Source: Pseudonocardia sp. N23 (GTDB taxonomy: Bacteria; Actinomycetota; Actinomycetes; Mycobacteriales; Pseudonocardiaceae). Taken from it: a stretch of 64,000 bases of DNA. How positions within the stretch are numbered: the stretch's first letter is position 1; every line of letters begins with the position of its first letter. The stretch is from assembly GCF_002583555.1 (NCBI RefSeq), contig NZ_BEGX01000032.1:62001-126000 (forward strand), written 5' to 3'. Positions 10,676-18,227 of this stretch are shown here, in pieces. The notes under the pieces are model-generated. The model did not search any database. It saw only the letters and a program-made list of their open reading frames with translations, and was not told the DNA's origin. The position numbers and the translations under genes were made by a program.

Positions 10676-11820
10676 GCGCCCTGGTCGACCGGGTCCGTTC
10701 GCGGCTCGCCGAGAGCGGCGGGGAGCCCACCGCCGCGGCCGTCGCCGCCGCGATCCGCGCGGAGGCCGGCGGCGTCGTCTCCGACCTCGACACCCTCGCC
10801 GCGCTGCGCACACTGCGTCAGGAGTTCATCGGTGCGGGGCCCCTCGACGCCCTGCTGCGCGACCCGCGCACCACCGACGTGCTCGTCAGCGGCGGCGCCG
10901 TCTGGGTCGACCGCGGCCGCGGGCTCGAACGCACCGCCGTGTCCTTCGCCGACGAGGCCGCCGTCCGCCGCCTCGCCCAACGGCTGGCCCTCGCCGCGGG
11001 GCGCCGCCTCGACGACGCGAGCCCCTGCGTCGACGGCTGGCTGGCCGACTCCGGGGTGCGGCTGCACGCCGTGCTCGCCCCGGTCGCGGCCGACGGCACC
11101 TGCCTGTCGCTGCGGGTCCTGCGGCCCGCGACCCACGACCTCGACACCCTGACCGCCCTCGGAACCGTCGACGCCACCGGTGCAGCCCTGCTCCGCGCCG
11201 TCGTCGCCGCCCGGCTCGCCGTCCTCGTCTCCGGCGGGACCGGCAGCGGCAAGACCACGCTGCTCACCGCGCTGCTCTCGGCGGCCGACCCCGCCGAGCG
11301 CATCGTCACCGTCGAGGACGCCGAGGAGCTGCGGCCCCGGCACCCGCACGTCGTCCGGCTCGTCGCCCGGCCCGCCAACGTCGAAGGGGCCGGCGGGGTC
11401 GCGCTGCGCGAGCTCGTCCGGCAGGCGCTGCGGATGCGGCCCGACCGGCTCGTCGTCGGCGAGGTGCGCGGTGAGGAGGTGTGCGACCTGCTCGCTGCCC
11501 TCAACACCGGTCACGACGGTGGCGCCGGCACCGTGCACGCCAACTCCCCGAGCGAGGTCCCGGCCCGGATCGAGGCGCTCGCGGCGCTCGGCGGGATGGC
11601 CCCGCCCACGGCCCACAGCCAGCTCGCCGCCGCGGTGCAGGTCGTCCTGCACATGAGCCGCCGCGACGGACACCGCGTCCTCGACGGCGTCGGCGTCCTC
11701 GACCGCGGCGACGGACGCGTCCTCGTCGAGCCCGCGTGGACCCGATCCGGCGGCTGGGACACCGGCCGTGCCGTGCTCGGTGCGCTGTTCGCGGCCCGCG
11801 GTCAGGAGCCGACGTGGTGA
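10672..11820 (+). CDS. tadA: Tad secretion ATPase TadA (CpaF/VirB11 family)
   Basis: The 382-residue protein is the hexameric ATPase that powers Tad/Flp pilus assembly at the inner membrane face. Visible are the Walker A SGGTGSGKTT (lysine near 194), the Asp-box region TVEDAEELRPRHPHVVRL, Walker B RPDRLVVGEVRGEE and the His-box segment TGHDGGAGTVHANSPSE. GTG at 10672 overlaps the ssd stop as GTGA, showing translational coupling. Rv3659c is the positional match. Confidence 0.95.
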   Translation: MSALVDRVRSRLAESGGEPTAAAVAAAIRAEAGGVVSDLDTLAALRTLRQEFIGAGPLDALLRDPRTTDVLVSGGAVWVDRGRGLERTAVSFADEAAVRRLAQRLALAAGRRLDDASPCVDGWLADSGVRLHAVLAPVAADGTCLSLRVLRPATHDLDTLTALGTVDATGAALLRAVVAARLAVLVSGGTGSGKTTLLTALLSAADPAERIVTVEDAEELRPRHPHVVRLVARPANVEGAGGVALRELVRQALRMRPDRLVVGEVRGEEVCDLLAALNTGHDGGAGTVHANSPSEVPARIEALAALGGMAPPTAHSQLAAAVQVVLHMSRRDGHRVLDGVGVLDRGDGRVLVEPAWTRSGGWDTGRAVLGALFAARGQEPTW

Positions 11821-12617
11821 GTGCCGCCCTCGTCGCGCTCGCAGCGGCCGTCCTCGTCGCGCCCGGGCACACCGCCGCAGCCCGGCTGCGCCGCGTGACC
11901 GGCACCGACGTCGGCGGGCGACGGCTCCCGCGTCCGACGGCGGCGCTCTGGGTCGTGCTCGGCGCGACCACGGTGGCCGGGCTCGTCGCCGGTGCCGGCG
12001 GGGCGGCGGCCGGGTTGCTGGCCGGCACGATCTGGGCTCGTCGTCGCGTGGCGCGGCGGGCCGCCCTCGCCGCTGCCCTCGCCGGCACCGAGCTCGCCGA
12101 CGCGCTGACCCGCATCTGCGACGAGCTGCGCGCGGGAGCGCATCCCGCGGCCGCGCTCGCCGGGATCGACTCCGACGGCGTCACCGCCCGCGACGCGCTG
12201 CGTCCCGCCGAGGCCGCGCTACGTCTCGGCGAGACCGTCCCGGCGGCGCTCGCCCGCTCGGCCCTGCACTCCGCCCTCACCGCCGACGTCGACCGTGTCG
12301 CCGCGGCTTGGGCGCTGTCCGACCGCCACGGCGTCCCGCTCGCGACCCTCCTCGCGTCCGTCGCCACCGACGTCCGCTGGCGCGTCGACTTCGGCAACCG
12401 GGTCCGTGCCGAGCTGGCCGGTCCGCGTGCGACCGCCACGGTCCTCACCCTGCTGCCGGTGCTCGGCCTCGCGTTCGGGCAACTCATGGGTGCGGATCCG
12501 ATCGGGGTGCTGCGCGACGGCCTCCTCGGCGCGGTCCTGCTCGTCGGCGGCACGCTGCTGACCGCGGCGGGTGTCGCCTGGTCCGAACGCATCCTCGCCG
12601 CGGCGGTCCCCCGATGA
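11817..12617 (+). CDS. tadB: Tad membrane platform protein TadB
   Basis: The 266-residue protein has two N-terminal hydrophobic segments, a cytoplasmic T2SSF domain (ADALTRICDELRAGAHPAAAL through LLASVATDVRW), and two C-terminal membrane helices around LTLLPVLGLAFGQLMG and LLGAVLLVGGTLLT. TadB and TadC form the inner-membrane platform that TadA drives. The GTG start sits in a GTGA overlap with tadA. Confidence 0.9.
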   Translation: MSAALVALAAAVLVAPGHTAAARLRRVTGTDVGGRRLPRPTAALWVVLGATTVAGLVAGAGGAAAGLLAGTIWARRRVARRAALAAALAGTELADALTRICDELRAGAHPAAALAGIDSDGVTARDALRPAEAALRLGETVPAALARSALHSALTADVDRVAAAWALSDRHGVPLATLLASVATDVRWRVDFGNRVRAELAGPRATATVLTLLPVLGLAFGQLMGADPIGVLRDGLLGAVLLVGGTLLTAAGVAWSERILAAAVPR

Positions 12618-13345
12618 GCCCCCTGCTCGCCGCCGTCGCGCTCCTTGCCGCCGCGGCGCTCGTGACCACCGACGTCCACGTCAGCCGCACCCGGCTGCGG
12701 CTGCTGTACCGGTCCGCGCCGGTCCTCCTCGCCGCGCCCACCCCGGCGACGTTGCGCCGCGGCTGGACGGTCACCGGCGGCGTCGCAGTGGGTGCACTCG
12801 CCGCCGCCGTCGGTGGGGCGGTCGCAGGAGTCACCCTGGGCGCACTCGTGACCGGCGCGTTCGTGGTCCTGGCACGGCGGGCCCGGGCCGCCGACGCCGG
12901 TGAGTCCCCCGCCGAGCTCGCCGGTGGCTGGGAGCTGCTCGCCGTCTGCCTCGACGCGGGCCTGCCGCTGCCCACCGCCGTCGACGCCACCGCCCTGCGG
13001 CTCTCCGGCCCGGCCGGTCGCGACCTGCGCCGGGTCGCAGGACTGCTCGAGCTCGGCGCCGATCCTGTTGAGGCATGGCAGAGCGCTGCTGCCCGGCCCG
13101 CCCTCGCCGTCTTCTCCCGCGCGGCCCGGCGGTCGGCCGCGACGGGCTCCGGCATCGCGCACGTCGCCCGCACCGAGGCGGTTCGGCTGCGCGGGGAGCT
13201 CGTCGACACCGCCCGCGCGCGGGCCCAGCGCGCCGCCGTGACGATCACGGGCCCACTCGGCCTCTGCTTCCTACCTGCGTTCCTCGTCCTCGGCATCGCG
13301 CCCGTCGTCGTCGGCCTCGCGGGCGATGCCCTGGCCCTGTGGTGA
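12614..13345 (+). CDS. tadC: Tad membrane platform protein TadC
   Basis: The 243-residue T2SSF-domain protein has N-terminal membrane helices, a central domain (AGGWELLAVCLDAGLPLPTA, VEAWQSAAARPALAVFSR) and a C-terminal helix GLCFLPAFLVLGIAPVVVGL. ATG at 12614 overlaps the tadB stop as ATGA. It is shorter than TadC of proteobacteria but normal for this actinobacterial cluster (Rv3657c-like). Confidence 0.9.
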   Translation: MSPLLAAVALLAAAALVTTDVHVSRTRLRLLYRSAPVLLAAPTPATLRRGWTVTGGVAVGALAAAVGGAVAGVTLGALVTGAFVVLARRARAADAGESPAELAGGWELLAVCLDAGLPLPTAVDATALRLSGPAGRDLRRVAGLLELGADPVEAWQSAAARPALAVFSRAARRSAATGSGIAHVARTEAVRLRGELVDTARARAQRAAVTITGPLGLCFLPAFLVLGIAPVVVGLAGDALALW

Positions 13346-13417
13346 GCCTCCCTCCGGTGAGCCGCACGGTGCCCACCCCACAGATCCGTCCGTCCCACCC
13401 ACCAGAAGGAGAACCCG

Positions 13418-13630
13418 ATGTCCGTCCTCACCCACTCCCGCCGTACCCCGTTGCTGCGCCGACTCCGGCGGTTCCTGACCGACGACGCCGGGATGTCGAC
13501 GGTCGAGTACGCGATCGGGACGCTCGCCGCGGCAGCGTTCGCGGCGGTGCTCTACAGCGTCGTCAGCGGGGAGAACATCGTCACGGCGCTGACCGGGCTG
13601 GTCGAACGCGCGCTCTCCTCGACCGTCTGA
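13418..13630 (+). CDS. DUF4244 pilin-like small protein
   Basis: The 70-residue protein has a basic N-terminus (RRTPLLRRLRRFL), a DDAGMSTVEYAIG segment that matches Flp-pilin processing sites (G then E five residues on), and one hydrophobic helix. It is the likely Flp-type pilin of the cluster, equivalent to Rv3656c. An AGAAGGAG box precedes the ATG. The 72-base gap after tadC is the only non-coupled junction in the cluster. Confidence 0.88.
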   Translation: MSVLTHSRRTPLLRRLRRFLTDDAGMSTVEYAIGTLAAAAFAAVLYSVVSGENIVTALTGLVERALSSTV

Positions 13631-14679
13631 CCCACGCGAAGCGTGTCGACGACAGGGGCGCCGTGACCGTCGAGGCCGCGATCGCGCTCGGGGTGCTGGT
13701 CGTCGTGGCGCTGGCGGCGATGGGCGCGATCCTGGCCGTCGTCGCCGCCGTCCGGTGCACCGACGCCGCGCGGGAGGCGGCACGGCTCGCGGCCCGGGGC
13801 GAGCCCGACCGCGGCCGCGCCGTCGCCTCGCAGTTGGCCCCGCCGGGCGCGGTCGTCGAGATCGCATCCCAGGGTGACGACGTGGTCGCCTCCGTGACCG
13901 CTCCCGCCGTCCGCCCGTTCCCGCTCCGGGTCTCCGCCCGCGCCGTCGCCGCCACCGAGCCGGCCGGTCCACCGGCCGTCGAGCCGGGCGGCTCCGTCGA
14001 ACCGGGCAGGTCCGTCGAACCGGGCAGCGCAACCGGAGTGAGTGGCGCGGTGGGAGTGGGTGGCGCGGCCAGAGTGGGTGGCGCGGCCGGCCGACTCGCC
14101 CGAACACTCCGCCGAGTCCGACACCGGACTGCCCCGGCGCCGCCGGAATCCGGTCCCACGTCGAACTCGGTGGATGGGCCGGCGGGCTCGGGCGGCAGCC
14201 GACGGCCGCAACGGGCCGGCCGGGTGGTTCCGGTCACCGCTCCTGCGTCGATCCCGACGGGAGTGCGAGCGCGGCGCGGTCCTGCGGCGGCGAGGACCGG
14301 ATCGGGCCAGGACCGTGCCGGCAGGCGGCGGGGAGTCGACGACTCCGGTGTCGCCACGGTCCATGCCGCCCTGGCCGCGGTGCTCGTGCTCGGACTCGCG
14401 GTCGTCGGGATCGACCTCGGTGGCGCGGTGCTCGCCCGCCACCGGGCCGAGGCGGCGGCCGACCTCGCCGGCCTGGCCGCGGCCGGCGACGCCGCACTGG
14501 GTCAGGACGCCGCCTGCACCCGGGCCCGCACGATCGCCGCCGGCATGGACTCCACGCTGCGGCAGTGCGTACTCGACGGATGGGACGCGCTCGTCGAGGT
14601 GAGCACCCCCAGAGCCGCGGTGCTCGGCAACCCGGAAGCGCTGGGCAGAGCCCGCGCCGGACCCGCGTCACCACCCTGA
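13627..14679 (+). CDS. TadE-like pseudopilin joined to an Rv3654c-like TadE/G domain
   Basis: One open frame of about 350 residues contains two units that are usually separate genes. The first (RVDDRGAVTVEAAIALGVLVV, then RCTDAAREAARLAARGEP) is a TadE-like pseudopilin. The last 110 residues (DDSGVATVHAALAAVLVLGL, ARHRAEAAADLAGLAAA, paired cysteines) are the Rv3654c-like secretion-neighbourhood protein. A roughly 120-residue linker with GSVEPGRSVEPG and VGGAA repeats joins them. No ATG, GTG or TTG precedes the first unit's basic N-terminus; a CTG at 13627 overlaps the DUF4244 TGA. The second unit could also start alone at GTG 14263. Confidence 0.75.
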   Translation: MTHAKRVDDRGAVTVEAAIALGVLVVVALAAMGAILAVVAAVRCTDAAREAARLAARGEPDRGRAVASQLAPPGAVVEIASQGDDVVASVTAPAVRPFPLRVSARAVAATEPAGPPAVEPGGSVEPGRSVEPGSATGVSGAVGVGGAARVGGAAGRLARTLRRVRHRTAPAPPESGPTSNSVDGPAGSGGSRRPQRAGRVVPVTAPASIPTGVRARRGPAAARTGSGQDRAGRRRGVDDSGVATVHAALAAVLVLGLAVVGIDLGGAVLARHRAEAAADLAGLAAAGDAALGQDAACTRARTIAAGMDSTLRQCVLDGWDALVEVSTPRAAVLGNPEALGRARAGPASPP

Positions 14680-15534
14680 CCCCGGCGCGTCCGACACGAC
14701 ACGCCGAGCCGCACGAGCGCCGCGGGGATCCCGGCGCTGAGTGTCGGGGTATCCCGCCGAGGAGCCGATGACCGGCGCGGTCCACTCGGCCGAGGCATCA
14801 CACCCGAGCGACCCACGCTCGACGACGAACGGTCGACAGCCGAGGACGAACGGAGTCGTACGTGTGTCAAAGACACTGTTTCCGCACGTCGGGCCCCGAG
14901 TGCCACCGAACAGCATCAAGACCCTCGCTCGTCGTTGCGCGTGCACCGATCGGCGACGACCGGTGGCGATGCCCGGTCGTCCCTGCCCTACTGGACCTGT
15001 CAGGGCGAGGCGGAATACACCGAACCCCGACGCCGAGCACGCTCCCCAGACAGCGGTGGGGCCGGAGCGCCTTCGAGCCGACCCCCATTCGGCTCCACCG
15101 CATTCAGGGCCGCTGCCGGCCGGTCCGGCCCCCGACGGGTCGGCCGGCAGCGGCCACCTCTTCCGGCGGCTCGTCCCCCGATCCTGGGGACCGGCGAGAT
15201 GCCGCCCAGGCGGGTCAGCGGCGCTCGCCCACTGTGGCGGCAGCAGTCCGTCGTTATCGACCGCCGGGTGCCACGACGAAGTCGGCGCGGACTCGGCCTC
15301 GCCGCTGTCGCCTCGAAGACCCTCTCCGACCGCTGCACAGGTCCTCACCTCGCCGCACGGGTATCGCCACCTCCGGGGTGCGGGCTTCCAGCGCGACCAC
15401 CGCGGCGGGCCGCCCGGAACCGGTGTCGATGTCGTCGATCGAGAGCACCGCCGTGGCCGCGCACGGGCCACCCCCATCGCGCAGGCTGACCGGTCCTGAC
15501 CGTGGGCTGCAGACCGGCTGCGCGAGCACCCGGC
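14680..15534. other. Long intergenic region without a supported gene
   Basis: These 855 bases separate the tad cluster from the convergent helicase gene. Several overlapping open frames of up to 270 codons cross it on both strands, but their proteins are Arg/Pro/Gly-rich without domains. The base pattern lacks the steady third-position GC of neighbours around 14,750-15,000. In M. tuberculosis a PE_PGRS gene fills this place. The only clear structure is the hairpin at 15108-15155. Confidence 0.5.
15108..15155. repeat. Perfect 15-base-pair inverted repeat (hairpin)
   Basis: Bases 15108-15122 (GGCCGCTGCCGGCCG) pair perfectly with 15141-15155 around an 18-base loop. It lies 430 bases past the tad cluster and 380 bases past the helicase stop, in a gene-free stretch. 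It may be a transcription terminator or a folded element; no T-run follows. Confidence 0.6.
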
Positions 15535-17925
15535 TCAGCGCTGCCGGAGCGCCGCGACCACCAGGTCGAGCACGACGATCGCGCCGGCCTTGTCGAGCGG
15601 GTTGTTTCCGTTGCCGCACTTGGGCGACTGCACGCAGGAGGGGCAGCCGGTCCGGCAGCTGCACTCCTCGATCGCGGAGCGGGTGGCGCCGAGCCAGTCG
15701 GCCAGCACGGCATGCCCGCGCTCGGCGAGGCCCGCCCCGCCGGGGTGGCCGTCGTGGACGAACACCGTGGGCAGGCCGGTCTGGGGGTGCAGGGCTGTCG
15801 ACATGCCGCCGATGTCCCACCGGTCGCAGATCGCGAACAGCGGCAGCAACCCGATCGCGGCGTGCTCGGCGGCGTGCAGGGCGCCGGGGATGCGGGCGGG
15901 CGGGATGCCGGCGTCGGCGAGGGCGGCGTCGTCGATCGCGTACCAGACCGCGCGGGTCTCGAGGGTCTGCTCGGGCATGTCCAGCGGCACGGTCTCGAGG
16001 ATCCGGCCGTCGAGGGCCCGTCGTTGGTAGCCGACGACCTGCGTGGTCACCCGGGTCACCCCGAAGCTCACGGTGACGGCGCCGTGCTCGCCGCGGTCGA
16101 TCTCGCCGACGATCTCGACGTCGGCCGTGGAGCGGGCGTCGGTGCGCCAGTCGGGGGTCTCGGCGTGGACCAGTGCGAGTCCGGCGTCGAGGTCGAGCGA
16201 CTCGACGACGTAGCTCTCCCCGCGGTGCAGGTACACGGCGCCGGGGTGCGCGCTCGCGGGCGCGGAGCCGGCGTCGACGGTGCCGAGCATCCGGCCGGTG
16301 CCGGACTCGACCAGGGCGACCTGGCCGAGCCCGGAGCCGCGGATGTCGACCGACCCGGCAGGCATGTCCTGTGTCGACGGCCAGAACCAGCCGGTGGGCC
16401 GCCTGCGCAGGACGCCGTCGTCGACGAGCGCATCGAGGACACCGGCCGCGGGGGTGCCGGCGAAGACGCCGTCGAGGTCGGCCTCGGTGAGCGGCAGCTC
16501 GGCGGCGGCGCAGGCCAGGTGCGGGGCGAGGACGTAGGGGTTCGTGGGGTCGAGGACGCAGCGTTCGACGGGTGCGCCGAGCAGCGCCTCGGGGTGGTGG
16601 ACCAGGTAGGTGTCCATGGGGTCGTCGCGGGCAACGAGGACGACGAGCGCTTCCTCCGCGGAGCGGCCGGCGCGGCCCGCCTGCTGCCAGAAGGAGGCGC
16701 GGGTGCCGGGGAACCCGGCGACGACGACGGCGTCGAGCCCGGCGATGTCCATCCCGAGCTCGAGGGCGTTGGTGCTGGCGACGCCGAGGAGCTCGCCGCA
16801 GGCGAGGGCGGCCTCGAGCTCGCGGCGTTCCTCGGGCAGGTAGCCGCCGCGGTAGGACTCGACCCTGGCGCAGAGGTCGGGGGCGGCGTCGGCGAGGAGC
16901 CGCCGGGCGCCCATCGCGGTGAGCTCGGCCCCGCGGCGGGACCGGACGAACGCGAGTGTGCGGGCGCCCTCGACGACGAGGTCGGCGAGCATCCGGGAGG
17001 CCTCGGCCCCGGCGGGCCTGCGGACGGGCGCGAGGTTCTCGCCGGTGAGCTCGGGCAGCAGCGGTGGTTCCCAGAGGGCGACGGTGCGCGCGGAGCGGGG
17101 CGACCCGTCGTCGGTGACGGCGGTGACGTCGCGGCCGGTGAGGACGGTCGCGAACGGTCCGGGATCGGCGACGGTGGCCGAGGCGAGCACGATCGTCGGA
17201 TGCGAGCCGTAGCGGGCGGCGACGCGCAGCAGCCGGCGCAGCAGCAGGGCGACGTGGGATCCGAAGACCCCGCGGTACGTATGGCACTCGTCGACGACGA
17301 CGTGGCTGAGCCGGCGCAGGAAAGTCGCCCAGCGGGCGTGCCTGGGCAGGATCGAGCGGTGCAGCATGTCGGGGTTGCTGTGGATCCAGCGGGCGTTGCG
17401 GCGGGCCCAGTCGCGTTCCTCGGCGGGGGTGTCGCCGTCGACGCAGGTGGCGCGCACGTCGGGGATGTCGAGGGCCTCGAGGGCGCGGAGCTGGTCGGCG
17501 GCGAGCGCCTTGGTGGGCGAGAGGTAGAGGGCGGTCGCGCGCCGGTCGGTGGCGAACCGGGTGAGGACGGGCAGCTGGTAGACCAGCGACTTGCCCGACG
17601 CGGTCCCGGTGGCGACGACGACGTCGTGGCCCGCGTGCGCGAGCTCGGCCCCCTCGACCTGGTGCGACCACGGCTGGTCGACGCCGGCGGTGCGGAGTGC
17701 GTCGACGACCGGGTCGGGAACCCAGACCGGCCACGGGACGGGCCGGCCGTGCCGCTGGTCGAGGCGGACGCTGTGGCGCAGCGGGCAGAGCGGGTCGCCG
17801 GGGACGGCCTCGGCTCCGGCGAGCACCCGGTCGAGGAGCCGGTCGCCGCGGCCGGGGCCGAGCAGCCGGTCGCCGGGGATCGCGGTGCCGGACAGCGCTG
17901 CGGTGGACGCGTCCGTCACCGACAC
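15535..17925 (-). CDS. DEAD/DEAH-box helicase with DUF1998 C-terminus (MrfA/YprA-like, Rv3649-like)
   Basis: The 796-residue superfamily 2 helicase has Walker A VVVATGTASGKSLVYQ, motif II VVVDECHTYRG, motif III LASATV, and the C-terminal helicase motifs ALELGMDIAGLDAVVVAGFPG and QQAGRAGRS. The last 80 residues hold a four-cysteine cluster (EECSCRTGCPSC, SPKCGNGNNPLDK) typical of the DUF1998 zinc domain in MrfA-type DNA repair helicases. GTG at 17925 has an AGGAGG box seven bases upstream, which excludes the longer frame. Confidence 0.95.
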   Translation of the reverse strand: MSVTDASTAALSGTAIPGDRLLGPGRGDRLLDRVLAGAEAVPGDPLCPLRHSVRLDQRHGRPVPWPVWVPDPVVDALRTAGVDQPWSHQVEGAELAHAGHDVVVATGTASGKSLVYQLPVLTRFATDRRATALYLSPTKALAADQLRALEALDIPDVRATCVDGDTPAEERDWARRNARWIHSNPDMLHRSILPRHARWATFLRRLSHVVVDECHTYRGVFGSHVALLLRRLLRVAARYGSHPTIVLASATVADPGPFATVLTGRDVTAVTDDGSPRSARTVALWEPPLLPELTGENLAPVRRPAGAEASRMLADLVVEGARTLAFVRSRRGAELTAMGARRLLADAAPDLCARVESYRGGYLPEERRELEAALACGELLGVASTNALELGMDIAGLDAVVVAGFPGTRASFWQQAGRAGRSAEEALVVLVARDDPMDTYLVHHPEALLGAPVERCVLDPTNPYVLAPHLACAAAELPLTEADLDGVFAGTPAAGVLDALVDDGVLRRRPTGWFWPSTQDMPAGSVDIRGSGLGQVALVESGTGRMLGTVDAGSAPASAHPGAVYLHRGESYVVESLDLDAGLALVHAETPDWRTDARSTADVEIVGEIDRGEHGAVTVSFGVTRVTTQVVGYQRRALDGRILETVPLDMPEQTLETRAVWYAIDDAALADAGIPPARIPGALHAAEHAAIGLLPLFAICDRWDIGGMSTALHPQTGLPTVFVHDGHPGGAGLAERGHAVLADWLGATRSAIEECSCRTGCPSCVQSPKCGNGNNPLDKAGAIVVLDLVVAALRQR

Positions 17926-18227
17926 GAGCGCCTCCTCCTGGTGCGATCCGGCCCGCCGATGCACGGCGCACCGGTCGAGGTTGGCACACCGGACCGACAG
18001 CCTGGCGTAGGCGCCCCGACAGGCCGTCTTGACCAGGGCGATTCCGATCTTGTGATCGAACCGTTACCACATCTGTGTCGTCGGACAACCCATAGCGGTG
18101 CAGATCACCCGGCCCACCTACACTGCCAACGCCCGGCGTCGCTGTCACCAGCGGTGACGGGGTGACGCCAGGGATGTCGTCCAGTTTGCGTTCCTGGCAC
18201 CAGTGTCCGCACGATCCAGGAGAACGC
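17926..18227. other. Divergent promoter region, helicase / hppA
   Basis: The 302-base gap separates two divergent starts. It is slightly AT-richer around 18035-18075 (GATCTTGTGATCGAACCG), where promoters are likely. I do not see a clear operator or cold-shock gene, although mycobacteria have cspA near here. Confidence 0.4.

Noticed and set aside
14864-14876. Small hairpin GTGTC-AAA-GACAC
   Set aside because: Only five pairs with a three-base loop; expected by chance.
14668-15499. Several 180-270-codon frames in the gap after the tad cluster
   Set aside because: Three frames overlap with equal merit and none shows motifs or a ribosome site.
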